A DNA stretch of 64,000 nucleotides from Cystobacter ferrugineus (GTDB taxonomy: Bacteria; Myxococcota; Myxococcia; Myxococcales; Myxococcaceae). Below the pieces are notes generated by a model. The model did not search any database. It was not told the DNA's origin and was given only the letters and a program-made list of their open reading frames with translations. The stretch covers positions 1,251,001 through 1,315,000 of the forward strand of contig NZ_MPIN01000002.1 of the NCBI RefSeq assembly GCF_001887355.1. Direction: 5' to 3'. Each line of letters starts with the position of its first letter. Position 1 is the stretch's first letter. Shown here one piece after another: positions 42,078-49,483 of the stretch. A program made the translations under genes and the position numbers.

Positions 42078-42470
42078 ATGAGCCCTGCCGAGTTGAAAAG
42101 CTGGTTGGCCTGCTTGCATGACGCACAGTTGCTTGCGCTTTCGGTGGACTATGAGCGCGAGGTCCTGGAGCTCCGACTCAATGTCCAGGCTGGCAATCCA
42201 GAGGCTGTCTCCGAAGAGGAGCGGGAGTCCTACCTGCCTCGTCGCATGGTGGTCTCGGGCCTCCAGTTCTGTGTCGTCGAGCCTCCTGGTGATTTGTCTC
42301 TTCTCAAGGGGTTTGGTCCGCCCTTGATCGATAGTGCCGGTGAGGGGGTTCCGCCCACTTCCAGCTGGTCTTTCCCCGTGGAGAATTCAGCAGCCGTCAT
42401 GCTGTGGATCTACGTCTCGACGTGGAACTCCTTCATTCGGTTTGCCGGCGAGGACGTGGAAGTTCATTGA
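42078..42470 (+). CDS. Small soluble protein of unknown function, immunity-like layout
   Basis: 130 residues from ATG 42078, with AGGAAG upstream. It starts MSPAELKSWLACLHDAQLLA; the LHDAxLLxLxVDYE pattern followed by alternating beta strands (VLELRLNVQAG, MVVSGLQFCVVEPPG, VMLWIYVSTWNSFIRF) is one I have seen in small immunity-type proteins. That resemblance is loose and no toxin gene is adjacent. Codon use is mixed, unlike the host average, which suggests transfer. Confidence 0.58.
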   Translation: MSPAELKSWLACLHDAQLLALSVDYEREVLELRLNVQAGNPEAVSEEERESYLPRRMVVSGLQFCVVEPPGDLSLLKGFGPPLIDSAGEGVPPTSSWSFPVENSAAVMLWIYVSTWNSFIRFAGEDVEVH

Positions 42471-43044
42471 CCACGGTGCTGGCGTGACCTGGTTCATGCC
42501 CAGCACCCTGATTTGAGCGTGTGCTCAAGGATTGGTGTTCTCCGATGGCTCCTGTGAGGATGAGCCCGGCTTCCGAGCCCGTCACCGGCCTCGTCTGAGG
42601 GATTTGGTGAGTTCGGGAGGGGCCGCTGGAAATCATTCCTGGGTGCTCGGCAGACCGTTGCCCTCTTGATGCCTGGATGGGAGTCGCCCGCCGTACAAGG
42701 GACATCGGACATGCTTGGTAGGGACTATTTCAGTGTTGATCAACGAGGCGGTGGCGGACCCCAGCTCGGTATCATCGAGCACGGTGAGGTCGCGGAGTGT
42801 AACGTCACTCCGTTGAGGGTCTCGGGGCTCCTGTTGAGGTACTCGCCGCGGGATGGAGAATCAGGCGAGCGGCGAGCCGACGTGGGCCTGTATGTGACTC
42901 CAGGGATACATGGAAGTATCCTGGTTGCCATTGACCAGGGGGGAGGTGAAGCACGAGGCCAGACTGTCGGTGCGATAGTGGGAAGTCGGCTCCACCCCGG
43001 GCTTTCAACCCAAATGGGTTCGCGAGGCGGCTGCGCGACGTGCC
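42471..43044. other. Gene-free region of lower GC
   Basis: 574 bp. Short frames exist on both strands but none has a ribosome site, coherent codon use or recognisable domain. No terminator or RNA gene is evident. It may hold the remains of degraded genes. Confidence 0.5.
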
Positions 43045-43815
43045 TCATGGCTGGATGGAGCGGGGCTCGGGAGGTGGGTCCCTCACGGGCATGTAGCATT
43101 TGCCCTGGTACTCGGCGTACCCCCGCCCGCAGGGGGCATCCTTCTTGAGCTGGACCCAGCAACCCTTGTTGATCTCCACCTCGGTTCCCTCGATGCACGG
43201 CGGCTTGTGCTGGCCCTTGAGCGGCGCGGGTGGCAGGGGATATCCGATAGTGGTGGATCCGGTGGACGAGATCAGGGTGGCCCAGTTCACGGCTTCACCA
43301 GATACGGTGACCACCTCCGCTCGCTCCTCCTGCGGCGCATCCATGGGGGCGGGAGGCCGGGGCCAGAGCAGCATCATCCCCATGCCCAGGGCCAATCCCC
43401 CGAAGGTGGCGAGGCCCACCGTGAGCGCGCGCCGGCGCGGCGACGGCCGAGGCGTGGCGCGGGACGCGCGGGAGAGGAAGGTGGCGGTGTCCTCTCGGTC
43501 CTCGACGCTGGCCATCGCACCCGACAGCTCGATGTACAGCAATGTCAGCTCATGGAGCGCCCGGGTACTCGCTCCGGGCGAGCGTTCCACCTCCACGGCG
43601 AAATAGGGAGGAGAGACCTCGCTCCGGGAGCGCACGGTCCAGGCCGCGCGGGGAACCCGGGCCGAGGCATTGGGCACCAGCACGAGCGCGGGAACTCCCG
43701 TTTCGACATGGTGCGCCTCATAGATGGGCCCCAGGGCCGGGTCTGAGTCCGGATGGAGTCTGCCGAGGAGATACGGCCCCAGTCTGCTGCCTTCCCGTGG
43801 AGGAGTGTCGCTCAT
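43045..43815 (-). CDS. Kinase-associated-type protein lacking a kinase domain (myxobacterial family)
   Basis: 256 residues from ATG 43815, with AGGGAGAGG upstream. The start (RLGPYLLGRLHPDSDPALGP, IYEAHHVETGVPALVLVP) mimics the glycine-rich opening of a Ser/Thr kinase, but no catalytic loop follows. A single TM helix (LTVGLATFGGLALGMGMMLL, about 140-160) leads to an extracytoplasmic tail with PPCIEGTEVEINKGCWVQLK and CGRGYAEYQGKCYMP. From memory that cysteine/tryptophan tail is shared by many myxobacterial Pkn receptor proteins and their kinase-less relatives. It is probably a membrane accessory or decoy. Divergent from 43876. Confidence 0.72.
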   Translation of the reverse strand: MSDTPPREGSRLGPYLLGRLHPDSDPALGPIYEAHHVETGVPALVLVPNASARVPRAAWTVRSRSEVSPPYFAVEVERSPGASTRALHELTLLYIELSGAMASVEDREDTATFLSRASRATPRPSPRRRALTVGLATFGGLALGMGMMLLWPRPPAPMDAPQEERAEVVTVSGEAVNWATLISSTGSTTIGYPLPPAPLKGQHKPPCIEGTEVEINKGCWVQLKKDAPCGRGYAEYQGKCYMPVRDPPPEPRSIQP

Positions 43816-43875
43816 GCCTGCCTCTCCCTTCGAGGTGAGTCCGGAGAGTTTACCTCGTGAGTCAGTTGCCCTGGA

Positions 43876-44667
43876 ATGAGCGTGCGTCAAACGCCGTGGG
43901 CCCGTGCACCTGAGGGCCGACTCGGGGCCTCCCGTTTGCAATGGCCCGGAGACATGTCTCCATTTGGCCACAATCGTCTCTTGCGGTGGACCCTCGCCGT
44001 TCTGCTCCTTCCTCCCGTGCTGTTGCTCGGGAGCGTGGAGGCCGTGTACCGCTACGGACTCTCCCGTGTGGGCGAACTGCCTCGGCCACCCCAGCCCCGG
44101 ACGGGCCTCGTCTACCAGGTGCTCTGGCTCGTCGAGGAGGGCGGGTCCCCGCGGCTCGAGCCCCTCTGGTCCTGGCGGCTCGTGGGCTATGTCCCCGGAG
44201 TCCGATGGGAACAACGCCCCGCCGGAGAATTCCTCGCCTCGCTGACGGCGCGCCAGTGGTTGGCTTCCCGGCCCTTGCGTGAGGGCGAGCGGCCCGCGCG
44301 GCCCCTGCACCGGACCTTCCAGCAGCTCGCGCTCACCGTCTGGATTTCACGCCACTGGTCCGCCGAGGAGTTGCTGACCGCCTACGCGGAGCGCGCCCCG
44401 TTTGGACGTGGTCTCATCGGTCTCGATGCCGCCGCGCGAAGGTACTTCGGCCAGGAGCCCGAGCGGCTCGCGCTCCACGAAGTCGCGCTCCTCGCGGGTC
44501 TGCCCCATGCGCCGGGCCGCTACGACCCCCGCAGTCACCCCGAGGCCGCGCTCCGGCGAAGGGACTTCGTCCTCACGCGCCTCCAGTCCGCTGGGCTCAT
44601 CTCCGAGGCCCAGCGAGAGGAGGCTCGGAGGCAGCCACTTCCGTCCCCGGTCATACACGGCCCGTGA
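43876..44667 (+). CDS. Degenerate GT51 (peptidoglycan glycosyltransferase-like) membrane protein
   Basis: 263 residues from ATG 43876; ATG 43954 is an equally possible start just before the membrane anchor (LRWTLAVLLLPPVLLLGSVE). The C-terminal half follows the second part of the GT51 domain of class A penicillin-binding proteins: TFQQLALTVWISRHWSAEEL, APFGRGLIGLDAAARRYFGQ, RLALHEVALLAGLPHAPGRY, DPRSHPEAALRRRDFVLTRL. The usual catalytic Glu segment (EDxxFxxHxG) and the full STITQQ motif are absent. It lacks any transpeptidase domain, so it is probably not an active polymerase. It might bind lipid II or be decaying. Confidence 0.72.
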   Translation: MSVRQTPWARAPEGRLGASRLQWPGDMSPFGHNRLLRWTLAVLLLPPVLLLGSVEAVYRYGLSRVGELPRPPQPRTGLVYQVLWLVEEGGSPRLEPLWSWRLVGYVPGVRWEQRPAGEFLASLTARQWLASRPLREGERPARPLHRTFQQLALTVWISRHWSAEELLTAYAERAPFGRGLIGLDAAARRYFGQEPERLALHEVALLAGLPHAPGRYDPRSHPEAALRRRDFVLTRLQSAGLISEAQREEARRQPLPSPVIHGP

Positions 44668-44796
44668 GCCCTTCTCCTCACCCCGTGCGCGAGGCGAGCG
44701 TCTGGCCTCGTGGGCCCGGATCGGGGACAGTTCGAGCTGGGGGGGAGTGGGGCGAGGCCGGTACACCCACGCGCCTTCCATTCGGAGGACTGTCTG

Positions 44797-45999
44797 ATGA
44801 GCGGACGCATCAACCTGTTGGCCCCCGAGGTCCGGGCCAATCCCTATGCCGTTTACGCCGAGCTGCGGCGCCATGCTCCGGTGTGTCAGGTGGATCCCGG
44901 TGGCTACTGGGTCATCACCCGCCACGATGACGTGGTGGCGGCCTTCAAGAATCCCCAGCTCTTCTCCAACACGGGGGTGCGCCTGGCCACCAAGCCGGAG
45001 TGGCTGGGGCACAACCCCTTCGCGGACTCGATGGTCGGACTGGATCCGCCGCAGCACACCCGGTTGCGCAACCTGGTCAACCGGGCGTTCGGGCCCCCGG
45101 CGCTCGCCCGGCTGGAGGGGCGCGTGCGCCACTACGCCGAAGCCATCGTCGCGCGCATCCCCGAGGGGCGGGAGGTAGACTTCGTGGATGCCTTCACCCT
45201 CCCGCTGCCCGCCAGCGTCATCGGCGAGCTCATCGGGCTGGAGCCTTCCCTGCACTCGCGCTGCAAGCGCTGGGCGGACGACCTCACCAGCATCAGCGCC
45301 AACCCCCAGGACGAGAAGCGCCGGGAGGAGATTCTCGCGGCGGTGCGCGAGACCGAGGCGGAGATGGCCAAGGTGCTGGCCCTGCGCCGCCGTGAGCCCC
45401 GCGAGGATCTGGTCACGGACCTCCTCCAGGCGCGTGTGGACGGCCAGTCCTTGAGTGATGCGGAGCTGATGAGCTTCATGTTCCTGCTGTTGGTGGCGGG
45501 CCTGGAGACCACCATCCACCTGCTCGGCCACTGCGTGCGCGTCCTCATGGAGCGTCCGGACGTGCTCGCGCGCCTGAGGGCGGATCACTCATTGATTCCG
45601 CGCTTCGTCGAGGAGGTGCTGCGCTATGAGCCGCCCGTGCAGGCCTTCGGCCGGCTCACCACCGCCGAGGCCGTGGTGAGCGGGGTGCGCATTCCGGCGG
45701 GCGCGCCGGTGATGCTGCTCATCGGCTCGGCCAACCACGACGACGCGCGCTTTCCGGACGGGGACCGTTTCGACATGGATCGCGAGGGGGTGAACAACCT
45801 GCCCTTCGGTCACGGCATCCACTTCTGCCTGGGCGCGCCGCTCGCGAGGATGGAGGCCCGTATCGGCCTGGAGTTGCTGTTGTCTCGCTTCGAGCGCTTC
45901 ACGCCCGCGGGTCCCCTGGAGTGGAACCACTCCTTCACCGTGCGCGGCCCCCGCGTCCTGCCGGTGATCGCGCACGGCCCGTCGTCGTCCGCCCGCTGA
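44797..45999 (+). CDS. Cytochrome P450
   Basis: 400 residues from ATG 44797, with GGAGG about 9 bp upstream. I-helix oxygen-activation motif VAGLETTIH (the usual Thr pair is present), ExxR in EEVLRYEPP, and the heme loop LPFGHGIHFCLGAPLARM with the axial Cys344. This is a soluble bacterial class I type without its own redox partner; no ferredoxin gene is nearby. It stands between a GT51-like gene and an oppositely oriented sugar-nucleotide operon, so its substrate cannot be inferred from context. Confidence 0.93.
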   Translation: MSGRINLLAPEVRANPYAVYAELRRHAPVCQVDPGGYWVITRHDDVVAAFKNPQLFSNTGVRLATKPEWLGHNPFADSMVGLDPPQHTRLRNLVNRAFGPPALARLEGRVRHYAEAIVARIPEGREVDFVDAFTLPLPASVIGELIGLEPSLHSRCKRWADDLTSISANPQDEKRREEILAAVRETEAEMAKVLALRRREPREDLVTDLLQARVDGQSLSDAELMSFMFLLLVAGLETTIHLLGHCVRVLMERPDVLARLRADHSLIPRFVEEVLRYEPPVQAFGRLTTAEAVVSGVRIPAGAPVMLLIGSANHDDARFPDGDRFDMDREGVNNLPFGHGIHFCLGAPLARMEARIGLELLLSRFERFTPAGPLEWNHSFTVRGPRVLPVIAHGPSSSAR

Positions 46000-46008
46000 C
46001 CCATCCGC

Positions 46009-46782
46009 TCAAGCGGGGGCGGAAGCGGTGTCACCCTCCTCCTGGAGGAGGGTCCGGACCGGCCGGGTGCCGAGCAACTGGATGGCCTCGCGATAGCCGT
46101 GGAGCGTTCCGACATCCACGTAGGACTCGCCCGCGCGCACCGCCCGGGCGCTTCCGCCCCGGGCCAGCCACTCGTTCACCAGCGTGCCCATGTAGGGGTC
46201 TCTCGGCTCGCGGGTGAGCCACAGCGCGTGCAACTCGCGCATGATGGCGCCGGTCATCTTGATGGCGCCCCAGATCCAATGGCTGGTGGCGCCCTCCTGC
46301 TTCACTTGAATCTCCCGCACCGTGCCGTCCTTGTCCGCGAGCACCGCGTCGAACAGCTCGGGGCGAGCCACCGGGAAGCACAGGAACGACAGCCCCCTGT
46401 CCGGCAGCTTGCACAGGCCGTTCTCGGGGAACCAGACGGTGTCGGGCAGGCCGATCAGCACCTCCTCGTCCGGGCCGATGAGCGGCAGGGCGCGAAAGAG
46501 CGAGTCACACAGCCCCAGCGGCTCCGGCTGCACGGCGTAGCACACCATCGCGCCGCCCACCGCGCCGCCGTAGTACTCGATGATGTCCGACTTGCCCGGG
46601 GAGATGACGAAGCAGATCTTGTCCGCCCCCGCGAGCAGCATGCGATCCACCAGGTATTCGCTCACCGCGCGGGGCCGCTCCGTCTTGCCATCGTAACGGC
46701 CTCCGACGGGCAGCAGCTCCTTGGAGAAGGCGAGGGGTTGGATACGGCTTCCGATTCCCGCCGCCGGTATGAGACCCCACAT
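46009..46782 (-). CDS. Sugar-1-phosphate nucleotidyltransferase-like protein
   Basis: 257 residues. The opening MWGLIPAAGIGSRIQPLAFS is the nucleotide-binding signature of NDP-sugar pyrophosphorylases, with KELLPVGG following. SFLCFPV and the metal Asp in LIGLPDTVWFP are also visible, and SYVDVGTLHGYREAI closes the domain as in RmlA/GlmU relatives. The enzyme would couple a sugar phosphate to an NTP. Last gene of a tight three-gene operon (3 bp after the glycosyltransferase), so it probably supplies the activated sugar used by that enzyme. Confidence 0.87.
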   Translation of the reverse strand: MWGLIPAAGIGSRIQPLAFSKELLPVGGRYDGKTERPRAVSEYLVDRMLLAGADKICFVISPGKSDIIEYYGGAVGGAMVCYAVQPEPLGLCDSLFRALPLIGPDEEVLIGLPDTVWFPENGLCKLPDRGLSFLCFPVARPELFDAVLADKDGTVREIQVKQEGATSHWIWGAIKMTGAIMRELHALWLTREPRDPYMGTLVNEWLARGGSARAVRAGESYVDVGTLHGYREAIQLLGTRPVRTLLQEEGDTASAPA

Positions 46783-46785
46783 GGC

Positions 46786-47877
46786 TCAGCTCCTCACTGG
46801 GTTCGAGACGTGCGCTGCTCCATCCAGCAACCTCACCAACTCCTCCGCGCGCCGGTCCGCGGTGTGCTCGGTGAGCGCTCGCTCCCGGGCACGCCGGCCC
46901 ATCCGGGCCAGTTCCTCCGGCGAGAGGCGGAGCGCCTCCAGCACGTCCTCGGTGGAGTGCGCGAGGAGGATCTCCTCGCCGGGAAGGAAGAAGGACTCCA
47001 GGCCCTCCCAGGCGTCACTGAGCACCGGGGTGCCGCACGCCGCGGCCTCGAAGAGGCGGCCCGACGGGCACCAGCCCATGGCGGCCATGGGGGCGCGGGT
47101 GACGTTGAGGGTGAGCGCGGAGGAGCAAAAGAAGGAGGGGTGCTCCGAGGGCGGCAGGTGCTGGACGAAGTAGAGGTTGTCCGTCCACGCGAAGTCCTGG
47201 GGGTACTGGGCCCCGCCGATGACGAAGCGCCGCTCGGGCATGCGCCGCGCGGGCTCCAGGAAGAGGCGCTCCAGGGCCTGCTGCCGGTTGGCGGCGTAGG
47301 TGCCCAGATAGGACAGGTGCCCCTGGTAGTGCGCCTTGGGGGGCCTCGGGTGGTGCACCCGCGGATCCACGCTGCCGTAGAGGGGCACGGTGTGGCGCGC
47401 GCCGAAGAAGCGCCGCAACCCGGTGAGGGCCTCGCCGCCCGTGTAGCTCAGGACGATGTCGTAGTCCCCGAGTCCCTCCGGACCGATGTACTCGACGGGC
47501 TCTCCGCGCTCGGCCCGCTCCAGGGTGACGGGCGTGTCCATGTCGTAGAAGGACTTCACCGGCACGCTCGAGCCGAGCAGCAGGCGGCCCGCCGCGATGC
47601 CATCCGCGCAGTAGGACGTCACCATGCCCACGTCCGCGTCCCGCAGGTGCCGGCGCGCGTGCGGCAGGGCTTCCTCCCACGAGGCGTAGAGCCGCAGCTC
47701 CGCGCCCGGGGGCAGCTCGAGCAGGTCGCGTTGCGAGGCGTAGAAGGGTTGATCCCTCTCGAAGAAGACCACGCGGTGCCCGCGAGCGGTGAGGGCGGAG
47801 ATGAGCCCGCGCCAGAGGGTGGCGTGGCCGTTGCCCCAGGAGGAGCTGACCGTGAGTCCGAAGATGACCAGCTTCAT
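46786..47877 (-). CDS. CgeB-like glycosyltransferase (GT-B fold)
   Basis: 363 residues from ATG 47877. N-terminal Rossmann: KLVIFGLTVSSSWGNGHATL, GHRVVFFERDQPFYASQRDL. The C-terminal nucleotide-sugar half contains LSYLGTYAANRQQALERLFL, PSEHPSFFCSSALTLNVTRA and the donor-site ASGRLFEAAACGTPVLSDAW-like stretch PSGRLFEAAACGTPVLSDAW, as in CgeB/group 1 enzymes. Start and upstream stop overlap in ATGA (47874-47877), so it is translationally coupled to the DUF4202-type protein. Transfer of a sugar to an envelope or secondary metabolite acceptor is inferred. Confidence 0.86.
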   Translation of the reverse strand: MKLVIFGLTVSSSWGNGHATLWRGLISALTARGHRVVFFERDQPFYASQRDLLELPPGAELRLYASWEEALPHARRHLRDADVGMVTSYCADGIAAGRLLLGSSVPVKSFYDMDTPVTLERAERGEPVEYIGPEGLGDYDIVLSYTGGEALTGLRRFFGARHTVPLYGSVDPRVHHPRPPKAHYQGHLSYLGTYAANRQQALERLFLEPARRMPERRFVIGGAQYPQDFAWTDNLYFVQHLPPSEHPSFFCSSALTLNVTRAPMAAMGWCPSGRLFEAAACGTPVLSDAWEGLESFFLPGEEILLAHSTEDVLEALRLSPEELARMGRRARERALTEHTADRRAEELVRLLDGAAHVSNPVRS

Positions 47878-48818
47878 GTCAGCTCCCGGGGCGTGTCGTG
47901 GGGGGCCGCATCCAGGGTCTCCTCGAGCAGGCGCCGCACCTGGGGCGCGAAGCGGACGTGGGCGAGCCGCCAGCGCTGATGGGGACGCAGCCGCCGCAGG
48001 GTGTAGGCCAGCTTGCGGCGGGTGTGCTCGAGCGGGAAGTAGCGGGCGAAGCCGGAGGCGTTGAGCGAGAAGAAGGAGAGGGCGTCCGCGTCGTTGAGGA
48101 GCGCGAGGCTCTCGTCCTGCTCGGGGCGCTCGTGGCGGCGGATGAGCCAGCGCACGCGCTCGCGGGTGTCCGGAGCGACGCCCACCTCGGTGAGCAGCGC
48201 ACAGGCCACGTCCGCGCCCCGGGCGGCGTGGGCGTCCTTGAAGGCCTGATAGTCCCGGGCGTGGTGCTCCACGCGCTGATCGGCCTCGGACAGCAGGCGC
48301 TCCACGTCATGGAAGAGGGCGGCGGCCTGGAGGGCGAGGTCGGCGTGCGGGGCGAGCCGCAGCACCCACTGCCAGGTGTCCAGCGCATGCCGGTGGTCGG
48401 CGACGACGAGCGGCTTGCTCATGTCGTGCAGCGCCTGGTGCCGCGCGAGGATGGCGTCGAAGAGCGGTCCCTCGGACGCGGCGTTGCGGCGGCGCACGAG
48501 CCCCTGGTAGCGGGTGAGGATCTCCAGCGCGGTGGTGGCGAGCGTCTCGTGGGGCGCGCCGAAGAGGTGCAGGGCGAGCGCGTGCTCCTCCGTCCCGTGG
48601 GCGCCGAAGACGTGCTCGTCCCAGTCGAAGGGATCGAAGCCCGGCGCGCGCCAGGCCTGGGCGTCCAGCCGCAACACGTTCGCGTCGCTCGCCTGCTCCA
48701 GGGGCCGCACGGTGAGGGTGGGAAACTCCGCGGCGAGCAGGGCGAAGGCTCTGGGCAGGGGGCGCTTCGCGTCGCCGAATCGGGTTCCGGTTTCAGACAG
48801 CAGGAGCTGTCGCAGCAT
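47874..48818 (-). CDS. DUF4202/HD-like protein, first gene of glycosylation operon
   Basis: 314 residues from ATG 48818. The core motif RHALDTWQWVLRLAPHADLA, then LQAAALFHDVERLLSEAD (HD metal pair) and WLIRRHERPEQD matches, from memory, the DUF4202 branch of HD-domain proteins. NDADALSFFSLNASGFARYF follows. HD proteins hydrolyse phosphate esters, so a metal-dependent phosphohydrolase is plausible. Operon order is DUF4202, glycosyltransferase, nucleotidyltransferase with overlaps or 3-bp gaps, which implies one pathway. Confidence 0.82.
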   Translation of the reverse strand: MLRQLLLSETGTRFGDAKRPLPRAFALLAAEFPTLTVRPLEQASDANVLRLDAQAWRAPGFDPFDWDEHVFGAHGTEEHALALHLFGAPHETLATTALEILTRYQGLVRRRNAASEGPLFDAILARHQALHDMSKPLVVADHRHALDTWQWVLRLAPHADLALQAAALFHDVERLLSEADQRVEHHARDYQAFKDAHAARGADVACALLTEVGVAPDTRERVRWLIRRHERPEQDESLALLNDADALSFFSLNASGFARYFPLEHTRRKLAYTLRRLRPHQRWRLAHVRFAPQVRRLLEETLDAAPHDTPRELT

Positions 48819-48936
48819 CGTGTCCCCCGCGGTGGGTCCGCACCTGATGACGTGGCAAGTTGCGGTCGCGATCGCGGAAAAACCAGGGGGACCTCCATGG
48901 GCCTGGAGATCCATGTCCCGTGGGACGGGGTTCCGC

Positions 48937-49212
48937 TCAGCAGCGGGGCAGCGTGACGTCGGCGGGGCAATTCCAATCGGCCTGACAACAGACGCTGCCC
49001 TCCCCACAGGGAAACTGACATGTCTCCACCCAGTCACACGGGTGCTGTTCGGCGCGAGCCGCGCGAGGCTCGGAGGGCTCTTCGAGGGGCTCGGGGGGAG
49101 CGCACTCCTTCGTGCCGGGAGGACACGGGGCATCGTGCTGCCACGCCATTCCCACGGGAGCCCCGCTGAGGATGCCCACCACGGCCAGCAGACCGAGTCG
49201 CAGTGCCATCAT
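48937..49212 (-). CDS. Small secreted cysteine-rich protein
   Basis: 91 residues from ATG 49212, with GGAGGTG 7 bp upstream. A Sec signal (MMALRLGLLAVVGILSGAPV) with probable cleavage after GMA is followed by a Pro/Glu-rich stretch (CPPGTKECAPPEPLEEPSEP). The tail is rich in cysteine (CDWVETCQFPCGEGSVCCQ, WNCPADVTLPRC). Cysteine spacing suggests three or four disulfides. Function unknown. It lies upstream of, and on the same strand as, the glycosylation operon, 118 bp away. Confidence 0.68.
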   Translation of the reverse strand: MMALRLGLLAVVGILSGAPVGMAWQHDAPCPPGTKECAPPEPLEEPSEPRAARAEQHPCDWVETCQFPCGEGSVCCQADWNCPADVTLPRC

Positions 49213-49483
49213 GATCACACCTCCGTGAATGCCGCTCGTCACCCATCAACCCGGCGTCGGACGTTCCATTCCGAAGCGGGATTCCGTGGATTCTATGTGA
49301 TCACGATTCGCCGGACCGCGAAGGGGACTGAAGGGCGAATTCGTGGCTCCTGGACCTGACGCCGAGCGGGGTGTTCAGAAAGTGAAGGCCCAGGCCGGCG
49401 CCGGGGTCCCCAGCGTTTCCTTGAGGGCTCGGGGGCGATTTCCTAGAGTCCCCGCGCCGCGCGTGCATGCTCGGGAAGACAGA

